In this document: positions 36,780-45,178 of the stretch, one piece after another
How the letters are laid out: every line of letters begins with the position of its first letter
Position numbering within the stretch: position 1 is the stretch's first letter
Assembly: GCF_001717585.1 (NCBI RefSeq)
Contig: NZ_CP017042.1
Coordinates: 2,138,501 to 2,202,500 of the forward strand
Direction of reading: 5' to 3'
DNA length: 64,000 bases
Source of the DNA: Selenomonas sp. oral taxon 920
Lineage (GTDB): Bacteria; Bacillota; Negativicutes; Selenomonadales; Selenomonadaceae
The notes under the pieces: model-generated
What the model was told of the DNA's origin: nothing
The model's input: only the letters and a program-made list of their open reading frames with translations
The model's database searches: none
Program-made: the position numbers and the translations under genes

Positions 36780-38072
36780 TCACGCCATCTCACCCCACAC
36801 ACCGTCTTTGTAGAGGTGCGTGAGCCGCACGGGAACAATCTCGCCGCGTGTCACGGGCGCATCCGTATAGACGCGCACATACGTCTCCGTCAGCCCGTCC
36901 GTCACGCCGTCCTCCGTCGTTTCAAAGAGCACCTCTTGGGCAGAGCCGAGCTGCGTGCGGTGATACGCCTCTGCCAGTTCCTCCGCGAGTGCCTGCATCC
37001 GTGCCGCACGCTCCCTGCGCACCATCGGCGGTACCTGATCCGTGCGCCGTGCCGCGGGCGTCCCCTTGCGCGCCGAATACGGAAAGACGTGCATCCGCGC
37101 AAATCCCATCGCACGCACGAACGCGAGCCCCGCCGCAAAGTCCTCCTCCGTCTCCCCCGGAAAGCCCACGATGATGTCCGTCGAGATCGCCACCCCCGGC
37201 ACCGCCGCACGCACATCCGCGACGAGCTGTGCGAACTGTTCCGTCGTATAGTGACGGTTCATCGCGCGCAGCACGTTATCACTCCCCGCCTGCAGCGGCA
37301 GATGCAGATGCGCCGCGAAACGCGGCTCTGTCCGCATCAGTTCGAGGAGCTCCGCTGAGAGCTCCACCGACTCCAGAGAACCGAGCCGCAGCCGCCGCAG
37401 TCCTTTCTCCGCGAGCGCCGTGCGGCACGCGTCCGCAAGCGTCGGACGTGCCACGAGATCAATCCCATACGCCCCGAGATGGATGCCCGTCAGCACCACC
37501 TCGTGAAATCCCGCCTCCGTCAACAGACGCATCTCGCGCGCGACGGCAGAGAGCTCGCGCGACTTCACGGGGCCGCGCGCATATGGGATGATGCAGAACG
37601 TGCAGAAATTCTGGCAGCCGTCCTCGATCTTCAGGAACGCGCGCGTACGGTGCGGCATAGCGTGCAGCGGGATATCCTCAAAGACGCGCGCCTGCATGAT
37701 ATCCGTAATTGTCCCCGCCACCCCCGTATCCGCACGCAGGGATGCCTCCACATAGTCCACGATGCGCGCGCGCTCCTTCGTCCCGATCACCACGCGCACC
37801 CCTTCGAGTGCACGGATCTCCTCAGGCGCGACCTGCGCGTAGCAGCCTGTCACCGCAATGCAGGCAGCTGGATTCGTACGCGCTGCGCGGCGGATCAGCT
37901 GGCGCGACTTGCGGTCGCTCAGATGCGTCACCGAGCACGTATTGATAACATACACATCCGCCGCCGTCTCAAACGGCACGACCTCATAGCCGCGTGCGCG
38001 GAACAGCCCCTCCATCGTCTCCGTCTCGAACTGGTTCACCTTGCAGCCGAGCGTCATAAACGCAGCCCTCAC
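36780..38072 (-). CDS. mtaB: tRNA N6-threonylcarbamoyladenosine methylthiotransferase
   Basis: 430 residues from GTG 38072, which has GGAGGAGG 6 nt upstream (a TTG at 38090 is too close). UPF0004 cysteines C10 (TLGCKVNQ), C46 (NTCSVTH) and C77 (TGCYAQ) hold one 4Fe-4S cluster; radical SAM C153xxxC157xxC160 (CQNFCTFC) holds the other; a TRAM-like end follows. TLGCKVNQ is typical of MtaB rather than MiaB. It makes ms2t6A at position 37 of tRNAs that read ANN codons. Confidence 0.93.
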   Translation of the reverse strand: MRAAFMTLGCKVNQFETETMEGLFRARGYEVVPFETAADVYVINTCSVTHLSDRKSRQLIRRAARTNPAACIAVTGCYAQVAPEEIRALEGVRVVIGTKERARIVDYVEASLRADTGVAGTITDIMQARVFEDIPLHAMPHRTRAFLKIEDGCQNFCTFCIIPYARGPVKSRELSAVAREMRLLTEAGFHEVVLTGIHLGAYGIDLVARPTLADACRTALAEKGLRRLRLGSLESVELSAELLELMRTEPRFAAHLHLPLQAGSDNVLRAMNRHYTTEQFAQLVADVRAAVPGVAISTDIIVGFPGETEEDFAAGLAFVRAMGFARMHVFPYSARKGTPAARRTDQVPPMVRRERAARMQALAEELAEAYHRTQLGSAQEVLFETTEDGVTDGLTETYVRVYTDAPVTRGEIVPVRLTHLYKDGVWGEMA

Positions 38073-38148
38073 ATCGCACCTCCTCCACAAATATTTTCCT
38101 ATTCTACCACATAATTGCTGCGCGCAATAATTTTTTCTCGGAAAACTA

Positions 38149-38176
38149 ATGACATTTTTGCAAAAAACGATATAAT
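38149..38176 (+). promoter_or_regulatory. Promoter of the FliD-like/YjfB-like pair
   Basis: ATGACA (38149-38154), 16 nt, TATAAT (38171-38176). Confidence 0.65.
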
Positions 38177-38221
38177 AGTATGTAGGAAATTATTCCCACG
38201 ACCATGGAAGGGGGAACATAT

Positions 38222-39049
38222 ATGGCGACAATCACACAGATGACCGGCGCCGCGCGCAGCATCTACAGCTCGCTCTACGCGAACAACTCGCGCACGGACG
38301 CAACGGCAGCACTCTTCGCCGATCAGAACCGCAAACACCGCGGTTCGAGTTACTACTCCACACAGTACAGAGGCACGGAGTCCAGTGCAAAGGAACTGCG
38401 CTCCATCATGGATATTGCGAATCAGGCACGCAGCCTGCGCAAGTCCTACGCGGAGACCAGCTCACGGTTCTACGCCGAGTACGACTCGAACATGAAGGAT
38501 CTCCGGAAGTCCGCCGGCAAACTCAGCAATACGGACTTCCAACTGAGCAGCACCGACATCACGACCAACGCAGACGGGTCCAAGACCTACAGCGACCGCC
38601 TCAAAAGCGCCATCAGCAACGTCAAGGATCTCGTCAGTGAGTACAACGAGACGAATGACTTCCTGCGCGAGAACAAGAGCCTCGGCAAGGGTGTCCGTCA
38701 GCTCACGACCGAGTTCTCTGACACCACGTACAAGGCGGACTCCTATGCCAAGATGGGCATTACCGTCGATGCCAAAACAGGTAATATGAGCGTGAATGAG
38801 AGCCGCCTGGCCCGTGCTCTCACGGACTCCCCCGCACAGTCCGAGGCAATCCTCGGCAGGGGCGGACTCGCCGGACGTGCCGACCGTCACGCACAGTATG
38901 CCCAGATGGCACGCAGCCGCGTCATCCCCTCGATGGAGCAGGCGATCGGCAGCCAGCTCAACTACGCGTCGAACCTGCTGAACGGCAGATCGCTGCCCAC
39001 CATGTCGCGCTACTCGAACATGCTGAACCTCTTCAGCATCTACGTCTAA
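38222..39049 (+). CDS. Protein with a FliD-C-terminal-like domain
   Basis: 275 residues, ATG 38222 after GGGGG. Ser/Tyr/Arg-rich and helical, no signal peptide. The segment from about residue 125 resembles the C-terminal domain of flagellar cap protein FliD: NVKDLVSEYNETNDFLREN, KMGITVDAKTGNMSVNESRLARAL. The D2-D3 domains of FliD are absent. It is followed by a YjfB-type motility protein, so a link to motility or a surface structure is likely, but no flagellar gene cluster is in this window. Exact function unknown. Confidence 0.7.
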   Translation: MATITQMTGAARSIYSSLYANNSRTDATAALFADQNRKHRGSSYYSTQYRGTESSAKELRSIMDIANQARSLRKSYAETSSRFYAEYDSNMKDLRKSAGKLSNTDFQLSSTDITTNADGSKTYSDRLKSAISNVKDLVSEYNETNDFLRENKSLGKGVRQLTTEFSDTTYKADSYAKMGITVDAKTGNMSVNESRLARALTDSPAQSEAILGRGGLAGRADRHAQYAQMARSRVIPSMEQAIGSQLNYASNLLNGRSLPTMSRYSNMLNLFSIYV

Positions 39050-39061
39050 GGAGACAGTAAA

Positions 39062-39247
39062 ATGGATCTCACAATGGATATCGCACAGATGTCGGTCGGT
39101 ATGCACCAGATGCAGGCACAGCAGAGCCTTGGCATCGCCGTCGCAAAGATGGCAATGGACTCCGGCAAGGACGCTCTCGAACTCATCGAGGAAAGCACTG
39201 CAAGCCTTGACCCGAGCCTTGGAAACAGCATCGACGTATCTGCATAA
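39062..39247 (+). CDS. YjfB-family putative motility protein
   Basis: 61 residues, ATG 39062 behind AAGGAG, 12 nt after the previous gene. It starts MDLTMDIAQMSVGMHQMQAQ followed by LGIAVAKMAMDSGKDA, the pattern of the short YjfB putative-motility family (MDI-A--M, then hydrophobic-K-A-D). Predicted to be helical. Cotranscribed with the FliD-like gene. Role not known. Confidence 0.8.
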   Translation: MDLTMDIAQMSVGMHQMQAQQSLGIAVAKMAMDSGKDALELIEESTASLDPSLGNSIDVSA

Positions 39248-39260
39248 ACGGGAACCACAT

Positions 39261-39294
39261 AATCCCCCTTTCCAAACAAGCGGAAAGGGGGATT
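39261..39294 (+). terminator. Terminator after the FliD-like/YjfB-like operon
   Basis: CCCCCTTTCC, 8-nt loop, GGAAAGGGGG, then ATTTCTTT. Confidence 0.9.
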
Positions 39295-39357
39295 TCTTTA
39301 CAGGAAGTATGAATTGCTCCATCTAAAAGCATTTTCAGGTGCTGTCTATAGACACAA

Positions 39358-39391
39358 TAAAAATCCCCCTCCCTACGGAGGGGGATTTTCT
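39358..39391. terminator. Terminator after ompM
   Basis: AAAATCCCCCTCC, short loop, GGAGGGGGATTTT. On the minus strand it ends transcription of the porin gene. Confidence 0.9.
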
Positions 39392-39427
39392 TATGCGGCG
39401 CATGCCGCAGATTGTGACGTGATTCTC

Positions 39428-40717
39428 TTAGAACAGGAACTCAACGCGGCCGAAGAGGTGCGAAACCTTGTCGCTCGTGTCGAGAATGTTCTTGCCCTTG
39501 AAGTACTTCGCGGAGAGGATAACGTTCTTCCAGAGCGTGTAGTTCGTTCCGAGCTCGATACCTTTTGTCTGGAAGAGAGCACCATCCTCTGTTGCAGCCG
39601 GAGAAGCCGAACCGAGGTAACGGTACGCAACATATGCGCCCCACGAACCCTGATCCTCAGACGATGCGCCCTTGTAGTCCAGACCGAACTGATAGGACTT
39701 CTTCATCTTGGACTCTTTTGCATCGTTCATGCGTGCATATGCACCCGAGAGCTGAACGTTCTTGTCGAAGCGGTAGCCCGCATTCACTGCCCAGACAGCT
39801 GCCGTCGTGTCGTTGGCGTTCTTGAGCTCGCCCTTGAGTCCATCGGACTTGAAGCGATAGTATGCGAGACCGGCGAGCCACTTGTCGCTGTTGTGCTGAA
39901 GCTCTGCACCCTGATAGTTCGCATGTACACCATCAAGGTCATTCACCTGACCAGCCTGCAGCTTGACGCTGACATTCTTGCCGAAGCTGACCTCTGCACC
40001 CGAGAACTCACGGTCGAGAACGAGGTTGCCCGCACCCGTGTAGCCCTCAGCGGAGGCGAGCTCCATCTTGCCGAGCTTTACCATGAAGCTGTCATAGTCG
40101 CCCTGCGCCCATGCGCGCTTCAGCTGAACGCGTGCCTGATCCTTGTCATCGTCATCAATGCCGCTGTCCTTCTTCATGTTGGTTGTTGCATCGAGACGTG
40201 CATTGACCGTCCAGTGGTTGTTGACCTCAGCCGTCGGCTCAAGGCGGAAGAGGAGAAGATCGCTGTTGATCTTCTTGTGCTTATTTCCTTTGGAATCCTC
40301 AAGCGTGTCGCCCGTCTCGCTGCGCTTGCTCTCATAGGTATACTCGAGCTTGCCGTTCCACTTCACCATGTCAGCGTGCTTCTCGAGGTTTGAGACGCGA
40401 ACGCCGAGGTTGTTGAGCTCGTCAGCGAACTCAGCAGCGAGGCGGTCAACGAGCGCACGATCCGAAGCGGACATATCGCCCTTTGCCATCGCCTTCGCCG
40501 TCATCTGCGCCATCTCGTAACGCGTGATGTTGCGGTCGCCGCGATACGTGCCGTCGCCGTAGCCCTCGATGACGCCATCGGAGGCGAGCTGCGTCACAGC
40601 ATCGTATGCCCAGTGATCACGGGGCACATCGGAGAACGGGTTCGCAGCTGCGAACGTGGTGCTTGCTGCACCGACAACGAGAGCCGTTGCAAGTGCGGAT
40701 ACGAGAGTCTTCTTCAT
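39428..40717 (-). CDS. OmpM-type SLH-domain porin of the diderm outer membrane
   Basis: 429 residues, ATG 40717 with GGAGGAG upstream. Signal peptide to about A23-A25. An SLH domain follows (NPFSDVPRDHWAYDAV to NITRYEMAQM), which in Negativicutes binds modified peptidoglycan. A short coiled coil (residues about 85-110) leads to a beta-barrel of many alternating strands, ending in the terminal aromatic residue (VEFLF) expected for BAM substrates. This is the key evidence for a diderm Firmicutes host: the OmpM porin tethers the outer membrane to the cell wall. A strong promoter and a leader of about 110 nt suggest high expression. Confidence 0.93.
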   Translation of the reverse strand: MKKTLVSALATALVVGAASTTFAAANPFSDVPRDHWAYDAVTQLASDGVIEGYGDGTYRGDRNITRYEMAQMTAKAMAKGDMSASDRALVDRLAAEFADELNNLGVRVSNLEKHADMVKWNGKLEYTYESKRSETGDTLEDSKGNKHKKINSDLLLFRLEPTAEVNNHWTVNARLDATTNMKKDSGIDDDDKDQARVQLKRAWAQGDYDSFMVKLGKMELASAEGYTGAGNLVLDREFSGAEVSFGKNVSVKLQAGQVNDLDGVHANYQGAELQHNSDKWLAGLAYYRFKSDGLKGELKNANDTTAAVWAVNAGYRFDKNVQLSGAYARMNDAKESKMKKSYQFGLDYKGASSEDQGSWGAYVAYRYLGSASPAATEDGALFQTKGIELGTNYTLWKNVILSAKYFKGKNILDTSDKVSHLFGRVEFLF

Positions 40718-40831
40718 GAGAAACTCCTCCTTCTGTAAAACAGAAAACATCTGATTTCCAAAGGAGCGAGATTTCGCAAAAGTTTCCATGTTTCCTTTTC
40801 GCGATCCATTCTCTTCCCTTGGAACGATTTC

Positions 40832-40860
40832 ATCATAGCACGTCCCGATATAAATTGCAA
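40832..40860 (-). promoter_or_regulatory. ompM promoter
   Basis: Minus-strand TTGCAA (40860-40855), 17 nt, TATGAT (40837-40832) with an extended TG. The leader of about 110 nt before the ATG shows no strong hairpin. Confidence 0.75.
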
Positions 40861-40921
40861 GTACCAATCGTCAAAAAATTTTATAGCAGGTTATAATTTT
40901 CGATTTATGTTTGTTCATCTG

Positions 40922-40958
40922 AAAACAAAGCAAAACGGATGCAGACATTCTGCATCCG
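40922..40958 (-). terminator. Terminator after the dinJ-yoeB unit
   Basis: GGATGCAG, 5-nt loop, CTGCATCC, then GTTTTGCTTTGTTTT on the minus strand. Confidence 0.75.
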
Positions 40959-40991
40959 CGCAAAGAGGCAAACTCACTCCATACAGGAGGG

Positions 40992-41014
40992 TGTCTATTT
41001 TATCAGCGTTTTCC
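40992..41014 (-). repeat. Truncated end of a MITE-like element
   Basis: On the minus strand GGAAAACGCTGATAAAATAG then ACACCCTC matches the right terminal repeat of the complete element at 60733-60891 (GGAATCGCTGATAAAATAG then ACCCTC). Only about 25 bp of the element remain. It lies between the yoeB stop and its terminator. Confidence 0.6.
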
Positions 41015-41022
41015 TAGTGGTA

Positions 41023-41282
41023 TTACTTTTCGTAATGTCCACGACAGGAGGCAATGTGAATAATCCCGTTTTGTTCATAATAAACAATACGATTCGTCTC
41101 ATCAATACGTCTGCTCCACCATCCGCGAAGATTTCCTTTCAGCGGCTCCGACTTGCCAAGCCCATCGAGAGGACTTCTCTGAATATCGCGGAGATGGCAT
41201 TGAGCCGTTTCAGTGTCTTTCGATCCTGCGTCTGCCAGTACAGATACTCTTCCCACGCACGATCTTCCCAAAGCAGCCCCAT
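41023..41282 (-). pseudogene. yoeB-type toxin with a single-base frameshift
   Basis: From ATG 41282 (TGATG overlap with the antitoxin) one frame reads MGLLWEDRAWEEYLYWQTQD and RKTLKRLNAI, the N-terminal half of YoeB. After about 41190 the reading continues only in a neighbouring frame as LRDIQRSPLDGLGKSEPLKG, WWSRRIDETNRIVYY and IIHIASCRGHYEK. One base seems missing near AATGCCATCTCC. Catalytic-type residues (SRRI, R and HY near the end) are otherwise kept, so the lesion is recent, programmed, or a sequencing error. Confidence 0.75.
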
Positions 41283-41557
41283 CAATCTACCTCAATCAAC
41301 TCATGCTCAGAAAAATGTGCCTTCCCCATCTCAATATCACGCTTCAATTCTTCCAAGTAACGGATATTGCTTGGCGAATAAAACGGATCATTACTGCGTT
41401 CCGCCGAGATCTCGAACGGGATTTTGCGCTCGCGCACCGCTGTCTTTGCAAAGACGCAGAACGCAGTCGTCATCGTCATCCCGATCTCGGAGCAAAACTC
41501 ATCAAACTGCCGCTTGAGGTCCGCATCCATACGGATGCTCACACTTGCCTGTGCCAT
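41282..41557 (-). CDS. RelB/DinJ-family antitoxin
   Basis: 91 residues. The N-terminal ribbon-helix-helix MAQASVSIRMDADLKRQFDE with EIGMTMTTAFCVFAKTAV matches DinJ/RelB antitoxins, which bind operator DNA as dimers. The acidic C-terminus (about 55-91, FYSPSNIRYLEELKRDIEMG) would wrap a RelE/YoeB-fold toxin. The stop overlaps the toxin start (TGATG). The partner toxin is frameshifted, so this antitoxin may now be an orphan. Confidence 0.9.
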   Translation of the reverse strand: MAQASVSIRMDADLKRQFDEFCSEIGMTMTTAFCVFAKTAVRERKIPFEISAERSNDPFYSPSNIRYLEELKRDIEMGKAHFSEHELIEVD

Positions 41558-41614
41558 ATTCTCACCTCCTTTCTATTTTATTACATTGTATGAAAATATT
41601 TGTACGTTGTCAAT

Positions 41615-42421
41615 TTATTTTGACGCAGATCGTTCCCCCACCAGTGCCACGGGAGACGGGACACGGATGCCGCGGGAGTTCGTGAAGATCTCGACGCGGA
41701 CGCCGAACACGTCGGCAATGCGTTCCTCCGTGAGCACGTCGGCGGGCGTACCCGCATGGACGACGCGCCCCCTCTGCATCAGGACGATCTCGTCGGCATA
41801 CTGCATGGCATGCGCCATATCGTGCAGCACCATGAGGATCGTCATACCATGTATGCGGTTGAGCTGTGAGATGATCTCCATGACGCGCAGCTGATGCGCC
41901 ACATCGAGGTAGGTGGTCGGCTCGTCGAGGAGCAGGAGGCGCGGGCGCTGACTGAGCGCCATCGCAAGAAAGACGCGCTGCCGCTCGCCGCCCGAGAGGG
42001 TATGCACCTCGCGCTCCGCAAATGCGGAGACGTGCGCGGTCTCCATCGCCCACGCGATTGCCTCTCTGTCCTCCGGGTCTGAGCGCGTCTGAAAGAGGTT
42101 CGCATGAGCAAATCGTCCGTACGTTACAAGCTGCTCCACAGTCAGCCCCTGCGCTGCCGTACGTTCCTGCGGCAGGATGGCACGCACGCGTGCAAGCTCC
42201 TTCTCGGTGTAACTGCCGAGTTCGCGTCCATCCAGCTGAATCTCGCCCGTATAGCGGCGGTTCAGTCCGGCGAGGGCACGCAGGAGGGTGGTCTTGCCCG
42301 CGCCGTTGGGGCCAACAATGGCAGTGCGCCGCCCTGCGGCGATATCGACGCTGAGCCCGTGCAGGATCTCCTTGCCCGCAATTTTGACGCTGAGATCACG
42401 CGCCATAAGTCCCGCACTCAT
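41615..42421 (-). CDS. ABC transporter ATPase of an iron/corrinoid uptake system
   Basis: 268 residues. Walker A GPNGAGKT (37-44), signature LSGGERQR, Walker B LLLLDEPT, switch histidine LHDMAHAM. FecE/FhuC/BtuD type. ATG 42421 overlaps the permease stop (ATGA) behind GAGGAGG. It is last in a four-gene unit cbiL, binding protein, permease, ATPase. Substrate by context: corrinoid, cobalt chelate or siderophore. Note that a long open frame continues upstream of its start but is only permease sequence in another frame. Confidence 0.92.
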   Translation of the reverse strand: MSAGLMARDLSVKIAGKEILHGLSVDIAAGRRTAIVGPNGAGKTTLLRALAGLNRRYTGEIQLDGRELGSYTEKELARVRAILPQERTAAQGLTVEQLVTYGRFAHANLFQTRSDPEDREAIAWAMETAHVSAFAEREVHTLSGGERQRVFLAMALSQRPRLLLLDEPTTYLDVAHQLRVMEIISQLNRIHGMTILMVLHDMAHAMQYADEIVLMQRGRVVHAGTPADVLTEERIADVFGVRVEIFTNSRGIRVPSPVALVGERSASK

Positions 42422-43389
42422 AGCTGCCTCCTCAGAAGATAGAGAAAGAACGGCGCACCGACTGCAGCCATGATGATGCCCACAGGAAGTTCCAAGGGAG
42501 CAAACAGCAGCCGTGCCGCCGTATCGCTGAGGGTGACGACGGCGATGCCGAGGAGCGCCGCCGCAGGGAGCAGGAAGCGATAGTCCGCTCCGATCATGAG
42601 GCGCGCCGCATGGGGAACAATCAGCCCGACGAAGCCGAGGAGTCCGACCACAGAGACGGCGCTCGCGGCGAGGAGCGCGGCGACCGCCGTGAGAAGGATG
42701 CGTGTGCGCTCGACGGCGAGCCCAATGCCGCGTGCCATGTCGTCGCCGAGCTGCAGGATGTTGAGCCGCTGCGCGGCGAGGAGCGCGAGGAGTCCCGCTG
42801 CGACAGTGTACGGCAGCAGCATCTCGACGTGCGGCCAGCTGCGCGCGGAGAGCCCTCCGACCATCCACATAAGTGCGCTGTGCACGCGGTCGCTGTAGAG
42901 GATCATCAGCGCGGAGATACCCGCGCCGAGAAACGCTGACACGGCAACGCCCGCGAGGATGATGCGCGTCGGGCGGATGCCGTCGCGCCACGCGAGGATA
43001 TAGATGAGGAGTGCGGCAAGCATCGCGCCGCCGAACGCGGCAGGGGTGATGAGCCACGCCGCCCCCGGCAGCATGAGCATGATAAAAATGCCCGCAAGAC
43101 CCGCACCGGACGAGATGCCGATGATGTGCGGGTCGGCGAGCGGATTTCTGAGGATCGCCTGCAGGATCGCCCCCGAAAGAGAGAGGTTGATGCCGACGAG
43201 TGCGGCGACGATGGTGCGCGGAAGGCGGATGTTCCAGAGGATCTGTGCGTTTGCTCCGCTCTGTGTGCCGCTCAGGATGCCGATGATCTCCCCAATGGGG
43301 ATGTCAACAGACCCTTTCGCGGCAGAGAGGAGCATTGCAAGCACCGCAAGCACGGCAAAGAGGACGAGGAGCAGGATGCGTTTTTTCAT
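42418..43389 (-). CDS. FecCD-family ABC permease of an iron/corrinoid uptake system
   Basis: 323 residues, about ten helices. Hallmarks: NIRLPRTIVAALVGINLSLSG, NPLADPHIIGISSGAGL, VVGLLGFVGLIVPHAARLM. It is translationally coupled (ATGA) to the binding-protein gene before it and to the ATPase gene after it. Not a close duplicate of the permease at 18428-19432. Confidence 0.93.
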   Translation of the reverse strand: MKKRILLLVLFAVLAVLAMLLSAAKGSVDIPIGEIIGILSGTQSGANAQILWNIRLPRTIVAALVGINLSLSGAILQAILRNPLADPHIIGISSGAGLAGIFIMLMLPGAAWLITPAAFGGAMLAALLIYILAWRDGIRPTRIILAGVAVSAFLGAGISALMILYSDRVHSALMWMVGGLSARSWPHVEMLLPYTVAAGLLALLAAQRLNILQLGDDMARGIGLAVERTRILLTAVAALLAASAVSVVGLLGFVGLIVPHAARLMIGADYRFLLPAAALLGIAVVTLSDTAARLLFAPLELPVGIIMAAVGAPFFLYLLRRQL

Positions 43390-44318
43390 GGATAGACAAG
43401 CCTCGCCATGTACTGTACTGCCTTTGGGTAGTCGATGCCGGGGCTGAACAGGAACATCTCCTGCGGCAGGTAGTAGACGCGTCCGTCACGGATCGCGCCG
43501 ACGCTCTGCCACGCGGGGCTCTCCGCGAACATCGCCTCCATCGAGGCGCGGATCTCCGCCTCCTCACCCATGCTCGTGACAAAGATGATGTCGGGGTTCT
43601 GCGCGACGAGCGTCTCCATGCTGTAGGGCGCGGCATCGGGGTTCTTGTCCAGCGCGGGCATCCCCGCCGCTGTGTTCTCCCAGCCGAGGATGTTTGCAAT
43701 GTTGCCCGCAATGCTGCCGTCAAGCTGGACGGAGAGGCCCTGTCCCGTGCTGTGGATGATGGCGACACGCTTTTTTTCCTGCGGGATGGAGGCGCGGACG
43801 GCTTCGATGTCTGCATCCATCTTGCGAATGAGTTCGTCCCCCTTTGCCTTCTCGCCCGTGAGCGTCGCAAATGTTCCGATCTCGCGCTTTACGTCCTCGA
43901 AGCTCTTCATGTCGAGGATGAGTGTCTTGATGTTGTTCGCGGCGAGGGTATCGACGAGCTTCTCATTCATTCCTTTGTTTAGGATGACGAGGTCGGGCTG
44001 CAGTGCGATGATCTTCTCCGCGTCGATCTGGTAGACTCTGCCGATGCTCGTGACATCCTTCGCCGCATCGGGGATCTTCGACTTTGAATCGGGGCGGCCG
44101 ACGACACTGCCGCCGACGGCGTAGAGCGGCTCGAGGAAGGAGGCGGAGGTGACGACAATGCGCTCGGGCTTCTTGTCAAATGTGACGGTGCGCCCGTTGT
44201 CGTCCGTAATGGAGGCATACGCGCCGGCCGCATTCGTATTCTCCGCCGCAGGTGTGCCGCAGGCAGTGAGAAGAAGTGATGTCGCCGTGAAAAGGGCAAG
44301 TGCCCACTGTTTCATCAT
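43386..44318 (-). CDS. ABC transporter binding lipoprotein for iron chelate or corrinoid
   Basis: 310 residues, ATG 44318 behind GGAGG. Lipobox LLLTAC with C20. Class III fold: ITDDNGRTVTFDKKPERIVV, EPLYAVGGSVVG, AEKIIALQPDLVIL, GRVYYLPQEMFLFSPG. The stop overlaps the permease start. Ligand not decidable from sequence; the preceding cbiL gene suggests a corrinoid or cobalt chelate. Confidence 0.9.
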   Translation of the reverse strand: MMKQWALALFTATSLLLTACGTPAAENTNAAGAYASITDDNGRTVTFDKKPERIVVTSASFLEPLYAVGGSVVGRPDSKSKIPDAAKDVTSIGRVYQIDAEKIIALQPDLVILNKGMNEKLVDTLAANNIKTLILDMKSFEDVKREIGTFATLTGEKAKGDELIRKMDADIEAVRASIPQEKKRVAIIHSTGQGLSVQLDGSIAGNIANILGWENTAAGMPALDKNPDAAPYSMETLVAQNPDIIFVTSMGEEAEIRASMEAMFAESPAWQSVGAIRDGRVYYLPQEMFLFSPGIDYPKAVQYMARLVYP

Positions 44319-44319
44319 G

Positions 44320-45018
44320 TCAGCTCCTCCGTGTAAGGATGGTGGAGAGGTAGTTCAGCTTCTCATCCGCGTGGGCTTCGAGGTCGTAAATGATGCGCTC
44401 GTCGTCGAGCCCCGCACGGCTGACCAGCACCGCCTCCTTCGTCATGTTGTTGCGCCGCAGGAGGTCGATGATCTCAGCGGAGTTGTGGTAGACCTTCATG
44501 ACAACGGCACTGCTCGCGACCGCCATGACCTCCTCAAGGCGCTCCTGCTCCGCCGTGCCGGGGATGATGGCGAGCACGTCGTTGCCCTCCACGATTGGGC
44601 GGCCGACGCGGCTGCCGATGGCGATAAAGGCAGGTATGCCGGGGATGGTGACGATGTTCACGTCCTCATGTTCGAGGAGACGGAACACATAGATGTAGGT
44701 GCTGAAGAACATGGGATCGCCGAGCGTCAAAAAGGCAACGTTTTTGCCCGCATTCAGGAGTGCAAGGATCTCCGCCTTGTTCGCCTCCCACGCGCCCGTG
44801 TCTTCCGCGAAATCCTTTACCATCGGAAAGACTTGGTAAACGATCTCGATATCTTTTTTCAGGTACGGGCGTGCGATTTCGAGAGCGACACTGCCGTCCT
44901 TCTTCTCCGTCTTGGGGGCAATGAGGACATCCGCCGCCTCGATTGCCTTGATTGCCTTGACGGTGAGAAGCTCGGGGTCGCCGGGGCCGACGCCGATGCC
45001 ATAGAATGTTCCGCGCAT
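44320..45018 (-). CDS. cbiL: Precorrin-2/cobalt-factor II C20-methyltransferase
   Basis: 232 residues from ATG 45018 behind AAGGAAG. Tetrapyrrole-methylase fold with GVGPGDPELLTVKA near the N-terminus, LTLGDPMFFSTYIY and IPGIPAFIAIGSRVGRP, typical of CbiL/CobI. It transfers methyl from SAM to C20 of the corrin ring in B12 synthesis. No other cbi/cob gene lies here; instead the transporter genes follow with 1-nt spacing, so corrinoid synthesis and uptake are apparently co-expressed. No riboswitch was recognised in the 160-nt leader. Confidence 0.93.
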   Translation of the reverse strand: MRGTFYGIGVGPGDPELLTVKAIKAIEAADVLIAPKTEKKDGSVALEIARPYLKKDIEIVYQVFPMVKDFAEDTGAWEANKAEILALLNAGKNVAFLTLGDPMFFSTYIYVFRLLEHEDVNIVTIPGIPAFIAIGSRVGRPIVEGNDVLAIIPGTAEQERLEEVMAVASSAVVMKVYHNSAEIIDLLRRNNMTKEAVLVSRAGLDDERIIYDLEAHADEKLNYLSTILTRRS

Positions 45019-45088
45019 AAAATCTTCCTTCCATGTAAAAATAAACATTGTTTTCGCTCCGGTGGAAGAACAGAGCGAGATCTGGAAT

Positions 45089-45127
45089 CAAAAATCCTCC
45101 CTCATAGTACATATGAAGGAGGATTTT
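45089..45127 (-). terminator. Terminator after oadB
   Basis: AAAATCCTCC, loop of about 17 nt, GGAGGATTTT with an extra T on the minus strand. Confidence 0.8.
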
Positions 45128-45178
45128 GTCAAATGCAAAGCGTTGTCTTTAGGCGTATTTTCACTTAAAAAACGCTGT

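Noticed and set aside
41615-43057. 480-residue ATPase frame with an N-terminal extension
   Set aside because: Likewise permease sequence in another frame; ATG 42421 is behind GAGGAGG and overlaps the permease stop.
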